Source: Mycoplasma sp. CAG:472
GTDB taxonomy: Bacteria; Bacillota_I; Bacilli_A; RF39; UBA660
Direction of reading: 5' to 3'
DNA length: 64,000 nt
Assembly (NCBI GenBank): GCA_000437315.1
Contig: FR899419.1
Span: 1-64,000, forward strand
The notes below the pieces were generated by a model that searched no databases, was not told where the DNA came from, and saw nothing but the letters and a program-made list of their open reading frames with translations. Shown here piece after piece: positions 42,001 through 48,710 of the stretch (the first letter of the stretch is position 1; each line of letters starts with the position of its first letter). The position numbers and the translations under genes are program-made.

Positions 42001-45000
42001 TAATAAAGTTTTCTGCAGATTCCCAAGCAAACATATAAACTGTTGGTACTTCCTTTAAAACATTAATATTTTCTGAGGTAACTGGTTCATTTTTACTTAA
42101 ATCATCTTTATTAAATGGAAATAATAATTCATCACTTTCTGGAGTAAATTTTAATGATAAAGTATACTCTACTACATAAATATGTCCACGTTTTAAAAAT
42201 TCATAATCAGAAAAATACAAAGTTTTTTCAGGTAAATTATCTGAGGCAGTAAGTTCAAGTTCATCAGTTATTTTTAATGTATTTGCTTCATCTTTACCAT
42301 TTGTTATATCATATATTTTATAATTAATCTTTTTAATATATTTTTTAATTGAATTATTATTAGTTACTTCTTCTTCATTTTCAGATGTAGTATCCTTTAA
42401 GATTGGTGTTATTTTAAGACCAATAGTTGTATCATCCTTTAAGTTTTCATCTTTACCAGCATTAGGTATTTGAGTAACCTCTATCGTTGCTTCTCCAGAG
42501 GCAAGTACTAAAAGTGAATCATTAATTCTAAATTCAAGGTATCCTGGATCAAATACTACTGAATCATTTCCACTTATTCCATTTTTAATAAATATTACAT
42601 AATTTTTAGATATTATACCATTTTTATGTCTTTCACGAAGCATATCAAGTGTATAACCAAAATCCGCTAAAGTAAGTTTCTTTGTTCCATCAAAGTAATC
42701 AGCTATAATATTTTCTGTAACATTTATCGAAGATATATGTGAATTATTATATAAAGTTCCTTCACAAAGTTCTATTTCAAAACTTTTAAAGTTTTCTTTA
42801 ATAACATCTGCGGTTATACTTTCATCAATTAATTTACTTATTTCAAGATTAACATTAACATTAAATATATCCTTAAATGCTTCTTCATCAGTTAATGTAA
42901 TACTTTCCATATTTGTTTTAACTACATTTGCCTCAGTTGTAAATATCAATGTTCTATCTACAAAATTAACTCCTGCAGGTTTTTCTTCATCCTTTAAATC
43001 ATAATATGCATATAAATCTAATGTGTATTTTGTAGAACTTTTTAGCATTGATAGATTAATACTTGCACATTTTGTTGTTTCACTTTCAGATGAAGAACAA
43101 TCAGTATAAGTAAGAGCAGTAGTATTAACATCTCCACTACTCATATTTTTATATTCTACATAAATATTTTTAGTTTTATCAATTGTATTATCTGGATCAT
43201 ATATAGTAAACTCTCCAGTTACAGTTGATGCACTTACATAAATATTTTTAGCACTAATTGTTGGTGTCTGAAGGTTATTCATATTAAATAAAGGACTATT
43301 TTCTGTACGATAATCAATATTTTTTTCATTATCATTAATACTTATTATAGCATTTACATAATAATTTTTATTTTTTTCTAAAGGCTTTTCAAATTTTAAT
43401 ACTTCCTCAAGGGGTTTATCTTTAGTAATAGTTTTTACTAAATTATCTCCTTCATCATAAATATTATATATTACTTTTTTAATTGAATTATTTGGATCTA
43501 CTACATTTTCTAATTTAATACTTACTGTATAATCTTTTTTATTAACTGTTGCTATTACACTAGGCATTATTTGAGTATCTTTAAATGGATTAATTTTTAA
43601 TGTACTTGATGTTACACTTGCGGCATTACCATCAGGATAAGATATACTTCCATAAGTAATATCTTCGATTTTAGCAATATATTTTTTATTAGGGTTTAAA
43701 TTATTAAATGTATGATTTATTTTTTGACCATTATTTTCAAATCTAACGCTTTCTACTAAATTACTTTTTTCATCATATAAATTAAGTGTTCCTGACGTAA
43801 ATGTAGATGTTTTACTTACATTAATGTTATAAGATAAACTATTACTACTTTTATAATCAAGTTCAAGAAGTGCTCCAATTTCTGAAGTATTAAATGTTCT
43901 TTGGAATAATACATAATCACTTACTACTCCAGTATTACCTTTATATGAAGCATAAATTGTTAATATATATTTACTATTACTTTTAAGTCCATCATAAATA
44001 TATTCATTTATTTTTCCATAAGTTTTATATTCTTTTAAATCAATTACATCACCAGTTTTAACATTTAATAGTTTTGCATATACTGAAGATGTTATTAAAT
44101 TATTATCATCAATTACATCAAAATTAATATCTATTTTATGAGAATTTACATTACTTGATAATAGTCTTACATAAGGAGCTTTTTTATAATCAACAACTGT
44201 TTCTACTTGATATCTATCCTCTACTTTAATATTTGGTTTATTAGGTTTAACTGTAGTATTTCCTGTATTATCATCATCTTTTTTATCATCATATAAAATA
44301 TCAATATTTTGATCACTATTAATTACTATTTCAGATAAGTTTAATTTAGTTTCATTTCCTACACTAATTATTCTTTTATCTAAATCAACTTTTACATTAT
44401 CAGATGTTAATATGAAGCATTCTGATGCAATAGTTTCAATATTTAATGTTTCATTTGTTATTCTAACAAGTCCACCATCAATAAATTCAAATTCAAAATA
44501 ATAGTTTTCATACATATTTTCAGAACTTGTTAATTTAAGTTTTAAGTTTTTACCTGCTACTATATATTTTGTATCACTAATTCTTCCAATAAAACTACTA
44601 AAAGTAATATCTTTATTTTTAGAACTAATTAAATATCTATCATCTTTATAATTAATTAAATATTTACTTTTAATATTGTAATAAGAAAGATATTTTTCAT
44701 TTAAATCATCAAGTGGCATAAGTACACCATCATTTAAAAAACTTATTGATTTATCATTATAAAATGCAAATGAATAAATACTTGCAACAGTTTTCTTATC
44801 ATCTTTTGAAGTAAATATTACATCATCACTATATCCTTTTTTATATTCAGTTCCCTTTATAAAATAGGCTTTCTCTGGTACATCACTATCGGTTATACTT
44901 ACATAACCATCACTATAAAATACTGTTTTTTCTTTCAAAACAAATTTATAAAGTGAAAATACTAAAGCTGCAAAAGTTACTATACTTACTAAAATTATCG

Positions 45001-45022
45001 TTACAAGGCTTTTATTTTTCAT
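39098..45022 (-). CDS. Giant membrane-anchored surface protein with repeated Fn3-like modules (1974 aa)
   Basis: This is the first gene of the F1-like ATPase operon, with a promoter about 30 bases upstream and AAAGGG before its ATG. After a signal anchor (LVTIILVSIVTFAALVFSLYK) come some 1900 residues of beta-sandwich modules. The recurring Fn3-type F/G motif can be read at least seven times: LKSNSKYILTIYASY, LNPNKKYIAKIED, LEKNKNYYVNAIIS, LKSSTKYTLDLYAYY, LNNADNYKIHVNV, LDINTEYNIKAYM, LDENKQYYFIIEY. Some Cys pairs lie in the outer part. No LPXTG, protease or enzyme motif was found. A stalk or adhesin coupled to the ATPase is inferred from the operon. Confidence 0.8.
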   Translation of the reverse strand: MKNKSLVTIILVSIVTFAALVFSLYKFVLKEKTVFYSDGYVSITDSDVPEKAYFIKGTEYKKGYSDDVIFTSKDDKKTVASIYSFAFYNDKSISFLNDGVLMPLDDLNEKYLSYYNIKSKYLINYKDDRYLISSKNKDITFSSFIGRISDTKYIVAGKNLKLKLTSSENMYENYYFEFEFIDGGLVRITNETLNIETIASECFILTSDNVKVDLDKRIISVGNETKLNLSEIVINSDQNIDILYDDKKDDDNTGNTTVKPNKPNIKVEDRYQVETVVDYKKAPYVRLLSSNVNSHKIDINFDVIDDNNLITSSVYAKLLNVKTGDVIDLKEYKTYGKINEYIYDGLKSNSKYILTIYASYKGNTGVVSDYVLFQRTFNTSEIGALLELDYKSSNSLSYNINVSKTSTFTSGTLNLYDEKSNLVESVRFENNGQKINHTFNNLNPNKKYIAKIEDITYGSISYPDGNAASVTSSTLKINPFKDTQIMPSVIATVNKKDYTVSIKLENVVDPNNSIKKVIYNIYDEGDNLVKTITKDKPLEEVLKFEKPLEKNKNYYVNAIISINDNEKNIDYRTENSPLFNMNNLQTPTISAKNIYVSASTVTGEFTIYDPDNTIDKTKNIYVEYKNMSSGDVNTTALTYTDCSSSESETTKCASINLSMLKSSTKYTLDLYAYYDLKDEEKPAGVNFVDRTLIFTTEANVVKTNMESITLTDEEAFKDIFNVNVNLEISKLIDESITADVIKENFKSFEIELCEGTLYNNSHISSINVTENIIADYFDGTKKLTLADFGYTLDMLRERHKNGIISKNYVIFIKNGISGNDSVVFDPGYLEFRINDSLLVLASGEATIEVTQIPNAGKDENLKDDTTIGLKITPILKDTTSENEEEVTNNNSIKKYIKKINYKIYDITNGKDEANTLKITDELELTASDNLPEKTLYFSDYEFLKRGHIYVVEYTLSLKFTPESDELLFPFNKDDLSKNEPVTSENINVLKEVPTVYMFAWESAENFITYKYEIIDKDKAINNNDFNLYYSVNEDEVINPSESVTCPKPLRAYNASAYKCAKINNLNNADNYKIHVNVKLIESDTYESSYALVNEKVFNGISPLEMSYNILKTENKLMHNNLLIMKLTGQTSKVASYNLILSDGSSTFKIENINNNKTEGFLDAIGGNKITYTKGSETKTWNYTGYDKNNDLLHTAYIGTCEEDLCLYLDYSKLYYSNTFGSVFESYKNKNITVTLEGLYDTGKVGFLGNTSKKYAFVKSETGEYVLLFDRNFTLSQNAIGAYYPFTSGGYFVDDDEPGAGSNTYANNNYFIGNIYFKNLASRYFANKNEIFYERKVDYKVNEKGVTIYLNKDYEAIDIKELGTSEISSLDNTFTYENVVPSLKINLVSPTINGAKINMQISGIKESDIDNEDNVKYLYLEVGNNTLKINKDELTSQSGVVNGNSYVIKTYSNYLLNLKSVKVDNKVVTDYKYDYLTKTIKFNDEEYSGKKIDITYEITLYGLDINTEYNIKAYMMISGKKVYLTDSSSTLYETFNYTFKTLSEADVKVTDASFDINSKDDYSQRLLNLNYNISDIMGIKSVDYEICADGVCATNIQNCSDDNYNVLGGSTCAKSNKYDMSASFDITGDSFIFGKDYQTKLTAKVDTPSGEKEIVIYNSGVSVRSLNAPNLDVIKASHYNTTSGYYLNFKIAFNDPDKVVTSGNYKAYLAILQNGEYKVVSGSEEVKNIFSSNNKTRYNNLDENKQYYFIIEYDTYINNNGTTALEHHFDRYLMFTLNNYHINTGLVQYIADNYVGEDQNIYGETTLRFGYAANIMKDNVPLEPDEDYVEQEAYVVGITYAINSIESSVGNIYISGTKMFDELSTDEDDKIIYITGSTESSVVGDSYYQILLRHNGTKGQNANAYAYTDELLLRSAGYNIVYKFYLGGAITKDLNTEEKCIANAASNKWNADKNECYILGSENNATTRTEDKKRG

Positions 45023-45052
45023 ACATCTTACCCTTTCTTATCATACATAATT

Positions 45053-45081
45053 ATTTTATCAAAACTATGTTACTTATTCAA
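45053..45081 (-). promoter_or_regulatory. Sigma-A promoter of the F1-like ATPase operon
   Basis: TTGAAT (45076-45081), 17 bases, TAAAAT (45053-45058) on the minus strand, right after the DGR unit's terminator. It is the only clear promoter seen for the whole 31.5-45.0 kb gene series. Confidence 0.65.
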
Positions 45082-45103
45082 GTAATTGATTATATTTTTT
45101 TAT

Positions 45104-45137
45104 AAAAAAATCGGCTTCACATAGCGAAGCACGATTT
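45104..45137 (-). terminator. Terminator hairpin 3' of DGR target 1
   Basis: AAATCG and CTTC at 45108-45118 pair with GAAG and CGATTT at 45126-45137, and seven T follow on the minus strand. Nearly the same hairpin, without the T-run, stands at 48676-48705 after target 2, at the same distance (about 90 bases) from the variable repeat. Confidence 0.75.
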
Positions 45138-45138
45138 A

Positions 45139-46263
45139 TTATCCAAGCATTATTTTATATGGATTACCCTCAGAACCATCTCCTGAAACAACATATACAT
45201 TAGATTTAAGATATAAGACTGGCCTAACTGCATAACCGTAATACGCATAGTTGTTGTAGAGACCGCCGGTGCCAGAGACGTAAACAGGGAGAGAAGAACT
45301 GTAGGCCGTCATTGTCCATTCATATCCCTTTGTAAATAACCAATTATTTTTATAACCATTATTCACTGCATAACCATAATCACTTGCATACATTAAACCT
45401 ATCTTTAAAGTAGTACTAGTTTGGCTTGTTTTTTCTTTATCATATTGCGTTTTTCCCGTGGTTGATGTTGAACCAGAAACGCCAATATTCCAATATACAC
45501 CATCATATATCATATTATAATAGTCTCCACTTAAGGCTATACCATTTTGCGTATAATCACATTTAGCAACCGGTTTTTGTGAACTACTATAATATGAATA
45601 ACAATAAGCTGCACAGTCACTATTATTTCTACTATTAATTTTTAAAAAGCATTCATTTAAATTCTTTTGAATTGTACTTCCTACCCAAGTTGAACTAGAT
45701 GTAGTATCTGCATTATAGACTAGGCCTCCAATTGAATCATTTCTTATTATTTTAACAAGTCCATTATTATTCCAAGTTTTACACGTACCGTCAGTATTTA
45801 CTGCTGTACATACTGGTGTTTTACCAATTATTCTATAAAGCTCTTTATTATGCCAAATATAATTATTAGGATTATTTCCTTTATATCTAACTCCGTAATC
45901 AGATTTATATAAAAGTCCATTTCCACTTACTTCTCCAGAAGTACTTGTTGTATTAACTACATTAGAAAGAAGTTTAGGATTACTTGTAAATGATACATTA
46001 CAAGAAACATTTCCAGTTATATTTTTAATATCTAATTTCCAATTATCTATATCCCATACTCCATCAGCATTATCACAAGTTATATCTACTTGATATAAAC
46101 CTTTACTAGGAAATGTATTAGATACTTTACCATTTACAAGTAATGCAATTGTATTTCCATTATAGTTAAATGTATTTTTAGGTTTATTACCAATTATTAA
46201 TAAAGTACATATCATTATAACAATTAATGATACACATATAACAATCTTTTTATTATTTTTCAT
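45139..46263 (-). CDS. DGR target protein 1 (anchored surface protein with C-terminal variable lectin-like domain)
   Basis: The 374-residue protein has an N-terminal signal anchor (IVICVSLIVIMICTLLIIG), a beta-rich stem with Cys pairs, and a C-terminal domain. That domain runs from RYKGNNPNNYIWHNKELYRIIG through IGLMYASDYGYAV and YEWTMTAYSSS to the variable repeat and the invariant end VRPVLYL. The domain order is that of C-type-lectin/FGE-like DGR targets. The variable residues lie at about 319-342. Its gene overlaps the 89-aa gene upstream by 11 bases, with AGAAGG before the ATG. It is likely displayed on the cell surface as a diversified ligand-binding protein. It is homologous to 48711-50429. 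Confidence 0.85.
   Translation of the reverse strand: MKNNKKIVICVSLIVIMICTLLIIGNKPKNTFNYNGNTIALLVNGKVSNTFPSKGLYQVDITCDNADGVWDIDNWKLDIKNITGNVSCNVSFTSNPKLLSNVVNTTSTSGEVSGNGLLYKSDYGVRYKGNNPNNYIWHNKELYRIIGKTPVCTAVNTDGTCKTWNNNGLVKIIRNDSIGGLVYNADTTSSSTWVGSTIQKNLNECFLKINSRNNSDCAAYCYSYYSSSQKPVAKCDYTQNGIALSGDYYNMIYDGVYWNIGVSGSTSTTGKTQYDKEKTSQTSTTLKIGLMYASDYGYAVNNGYKNNWLFTKGYEWTMTAYSSSLPVYVSGTGGLYNNYAYYGYAVRPVLYLKSNVYVVSGDGSEGNPYKIMLG
45226..45303 (-). repeat. DGR variable repeat VR1
   Basis: Over 78 bases it aligns without gaps to the template repeat at 46682-46759. About a dozen positions differ and, on the coding strand, every one is an A in the template. AAC/AAT codons for Asn in the template become Tyr, Leu, Ser, Gly and Thr codons. 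It encodes SSSLPVYVSGTGGLYNNYAY and what follows up to GYAV. Confidence 0.93.
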
Positions 46264-46522
46264 TTAATAACCTTCTTTCTAATATATTAATTAAATTTAT
46301 TTTAAAATAATAATTTAAATAATTATTATTTTCATATTCTTTTTTTACAATAATATCTAAATTATCTAATATTATATAATTAATTTCATACTTATTTAAA
46401 TTTCTATTTATATAATTAAATATTATCTTATCTTCATCAAAAGTATAATATTTATTATTTTTAATTATTAATATTAAATAATTTTGATAAATATGTTTTA
46501 AAACATTATATCTTTCTTTCAT
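46253..46522 (-). CDS. Unrecognised small protein between template repeat and target 1 (89 aa), weakly MutS-N-like
   Basis: The protein is very AT-rich in its codons and contains NYLILIIKNNKYYTFDEDKI followed by two helix/strand stretches (INYIILDNLDIIVKK). That opening loosely parallels the MSL protein at 48195-48638 (SFLIFYKNRGKFYQCKNTDA), which would make it a second MutS domain I-like DGR accessory. The similarity is faint. No good Shine-Dalgarno precedes the ATG; a strong hairpin does. It overlaps target 1 by 11 bases and could serve translation coupling only. Confidence 0.45.
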   Translation of the reverse strand: MKERYNVLKHIYQNYLILIIKNNKYYTFDEDKIIFNYINRNLNKYEINYIILDNLDIIVKKEYENNNYLNYYFKINLINILERRLLNEK

Positions 46523-46532
46523 ATTATTTTAT

Positions 46533-46680
46533 TAGATGTCGATAGAAAGAGTACGTATACTCTTTCGTCCATCTATTATCTTTTAAAAGTATAATACTTT
46601 TAAGGAAAGTTTATGTTTCTTATGCTTAACACTTTATAGCCATAACCATAAAACCTAAACCAAACATAAGAAGCTATAAA
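46533..46680 (-). other. Structured non-coding stretch 3' of the template repeat
   Basis: Directly after the template repeat in the minus direction there are three inverted repeats. TTTATAGC/GCTATAAA encloses a 34-base loop (about 46633-46680), a perfect 10-bp pair surrounds one base (46583-46592/46594-46603), and a 9-bp hairpin with CGTA loop (46545-46566) is extended by AGATG/CATCT. In DGRs the RNA flanking the template is structured and needed for cDNA priming, so this may be part of the template RNA. Confidence 0.55.
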
Positions 46681-46681
46681 A

Positions 46682-46759
46682 AACTGCATAACCGTTATAC
46701 GCATTGTTGTTGTTGAGACCGCCGTTGTTATTGACGTTAACAGGGTTAGAAGAACTGTT
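46682..46759 (-). repeat. DGR template repeat (TR)
   Basis: This 78-base non-coding repeat starts 26 bases after the RT stop codon. If translated, the coding strand would read NSSSNPVNVNNNGGLNNNNA and YNGYAV. It is dominated by AAC/AAT codons, as is typical of DGR templates, whose adenines are randomised during reverse transcription. It matches VR1 (45226-45303) and VR2 (48795-48872). Confidence 0.93.
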
Positions 46760-46785
46760 TTTCAAAAAACTTCCCTATATTTATA

Positions 46786-47847
46786 TTAATAGTACCTATC
46801 TATAATATGATTTATTTTATCCTTATTTACAAAATTATAACTATGAAAATAATTTTCTAAAGAATAAAAATATTTTTCAAAAGTAATCATATTATTTTGA
46901 TACATATAAATACCTTTCTTAATACCTTTTTTTATATTATTTCTTGCATTTTCACTGAAATTAATAATAGTTTTATTATTAATAATTCTAAAATTATAAC
47001 CTAGAAAATTAAAACCATTTTTTAAATTTACAATATAAGTTTTCTTTTCATTTATTTCTAAATTATAAGAATGAATAAAATCTATTATTTTATTTTTACA
47101 TATTTTTAAATAGTTTAAATCATTTGAAAATATTACATAATCATCCATATATGAAAGCATATATTTTAAATGCAAATCATGAATTATATAGTGATGTAAT
47201 TTATATAAATAAAATATAGCAAAAAACTGTTGAACTTGGCCTCCCAAAGAAAGTCCTACACCATTTTTATATCTAGGTAATTTTTCATTAACTTCTTTTT
47301 CTAATATATCTATTTTATCATTAATATAATCATAATTAGTACTATCAATTATTTTACAAACTAAATTATATTCTTCATTAGTTAAAACATTTATTATTAA
47401 AGATTTTAAAATATTATGATCAATAGAATAAAAATATTTTTTTATATCAATTTTTAAAACATAAATATCTTTATTAAAATGTTTTAACTTTTCAATATCA
47501 GAAAGTAATAATTTAATAGCATATGTAAGTCCCATACCTTTCCTTGTTGCAGTAATTTCCTTACATAGATATTTTGATAGTTTAGGAATCAAAATATATT
47601 TTGCTACATAATGATTAATAATTTTATTAATAATACTTTCACTCATAACAACCCTAATTTTAGGTTCTCTAACTAAAAATATATTATAACTACTACCTTG
47701 ATATAAACCATTTTCTAAAATATATTTTATATAAACTAAATACTCTATTTTACATTTTTCAAATGCAAGAATTTTCTTTCTATTTTTCACTCCTTTCAAT
47801 ATCTCATTATTATATATATCTAATAAATCACTTATTTTTACTATCAT
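46786..47847 (-). CDS. DGR reverse transcriptase
   Basis: The 353-residue protein is a compact reverse transcriptase. It has IRVVMSESIINKIINHYVA (motif 1 region), YVLKIDIKKYFYSIDH (motif 3/A), GVGLSLGGQVQQFFAIFYL (motif 4/B), the active site YMLSYMDDYVIFS and FNFLGYNFRI. Motif 4 in DGR enzymes reads (I/V/L)GxxxSQ rather than the SPxxxN/PQG of other RTs; LGGQVQQ is a variant with Q for S. There is no maturase, endonuclease or RNase H domain. It overlaps avd by 20 bases. It copies the template with adenine mutagenesis for transfer into the VRs. Confidence 0.95.
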   Translation of the reverse strand: MIVKISDLLDIYNNEILKGVKNRKKILAFEKCKIEYLVYIKYILENGLYQGSSYNIFLVREPKIRVVMSESIINKIINHYVAKYILIPKLSKYLCKEITATRKGMGLTYAIKLLLSDIEKLKHFNKDIYVLKIDIKKYFYSIDHNILKSLIINVLTNEEYNLVCKIIDSTNYDYINDKIDILEKEVNEKLPRYKNGVGLSLGGQVQQFFAIFYLYKLHHYIIHDLHLKYMLSYMDDYVIFSNDLNYLKICKNKIIDFIHSYNLEINEKKTYIVNLKNGFNFLGYNFRIINNKTIINFSENARNNIKKGIKKGIYMYQNNMITFEKYFYSLENYFHSYNFVNKDKINHIIDRYY

Positions 47848-48211
47848 AATCTATCTTATTATCTAACCATTTATTACTCATTCTATTTATTTCAGATAAC
47901 TTATATGAAATCTTTTTCAATGAAGTTTCTGCAATATAACCTTTAATAAATAATCTTTCTATAATGTAATCAATAGTATTTATAAGTGAATTTATTTCTA
48001 CTTTATATGCACTTATCAATTTATAATTATCTTCATTATTAGTTTTATTTATAGAATATAATAATTCTATAGATAATTCCTTTAACTTATTTTTATAAAA
48101 ATAATCTTTTTTAGGAATATTTTCTATTATCTTATCGAGTATATTCATAAAATCTTTATACTTAGTTAATATTAAAAATTCTTTAGATGATGCATTATTT
48201 TCTAAGTTCAT
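47828..48211 (-). CDS. avd: Avd-like DGR accessory protein (four-helix bundle)
   Basis: The protein has 127 residues from the ATG at 48211 (the frame reaches a TTG two codons before) and is all-helical: DFMNILDKIIENI, FYKNKLKELSIELLYSIN, YKVEINSLINTIDYII, SLKKISYKLSEINRM, ending in WLDNK. That matches the pentameric Avd/four-helix-bundle family that binds RT and template RNA. Position between MSL and RT, with overlaps at both ends, supports it. Sequence similarity to Avd is judged by pattern only. Confidence 0.8.
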   Translation of the reverse strand: MNLENNASSKEFLILTKYKDFMNILDKIIENIPKKDYFYKNKLKELSIELLYSINKTNNEDNYKLISAYKVEINSLINTIDYIIERLFIKGYIAETSLKKISYKLSEINRMSNKWLDNKIDYDSKNK

Positions 48212-48638
48212 TTTCAATTAAACCTATTATTTGTTCAAGTTTTTCATCACAGCATCTATTTAAATTGTCAATTAAATAATCTAATCTTTTTCTTTTATCT
48301 AAATTTTTTAATGCTAAATCTAAATATTTTGGATAATTATTAAGTTTATCAAAATCCTTAATAATAGGATTTTTATCTACCTCAATAATTTGATAAGATA
48401 TTTTAGCATCTTCCAAAGTATTTAATACTTTGGATAAACTATTATCAGGAAATCCGCATAAACCATCTTTGAGTACTTTATAACCAAATAGTAAATTCAT
48501 TATATAAGCATCAGTATTTTTGCACTGATAAAATTTACCACGATTTTTATAAAATATCAAAAATGACTTTACATTAGTAACCCCCCCCCCCGATTTTACA
48601 TTGTCTTTACATACGTTTACGTTTTTAAATAATTTCAT
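48195..48638 (-). CDS. MutS-like (MSL) DGR accessory protein with poly-G tract near its start
   Basis: The 147-residue protein resembles the mismatch-recognition domain I of MutS: SFLIFYKNRGKFYQCKNTDA corresponds to 'LLFYRxGDFYExFxxDA', and GLCGFPDNSLSKVLNTLEDA to 'xMxGxPxHxxxxYxxxLxxxG'. MSL proteins are a known class of DGR accessory genes. The ATG has AAGGAAGG upstream. Codons 17-20 lie in an 11-G run, the only long G/C homopolymer in this AT-rich window. Its end overlaps avd, and avd overlaps RT, so loss of frame here could uncouple the downstream genes. Confidence 0.75.
   Translation of the reverse strand: MKLFKNVNVCKDNVKSGGGVTNVKSFLIFYKNRGKFYQCKNTDAYIMNLLFGYKVLKDGLCGFPDNSLSKVLNTLEDAKISYQIIEVDKNPIIKDFDKLNNYPKYLDLALKNLDKRKRLDYLIDNLNRCCDEKLEQIIGLIENELRK
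48581..48591 (-). repeat. Homopolymer of 11 G (coding strand) inside the MSL gene
   Basis: The plus strand shows 11 C. With 11 the frame is open (SGGGVTN). With 12 it reads SGGGGY-stop and with 10 SGGGLLM-stop, so both single-base slips end translation at about 21-22 codons. Confidence 0.9.
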
Positions 48639-48675
48639 TTTAACCTTCCTTTCAAATTATTTAATCATTTATTTT

Positions 48676-48705
48676 AAATCGGCTTCACAATGCGAAGCAC
48701 GATTT
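48676..48705 (-). repeat. Hairpin 3' of DGR target 2, twin of 45108-45137
   Basis: AAATCG-G-CTTC ... GAAG-CA-CGATTT as after target 1, differing only in the loop. The following T-run is short (TTTAAAA), so it should terminate poorly and let transcription run on into MSL-avd-RT. Confidence 0.7.
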
Positions 48706-48710
48706 ATCGA

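Noticed and set aside
46786..47847. Group II intron or retron reverse transcriptase
   Set aside because: No maturase/endonuclease domain, no intron RNA ends or msr/msd; the template/variable repeat pairs and Avd-like neighbour identify a DGR.
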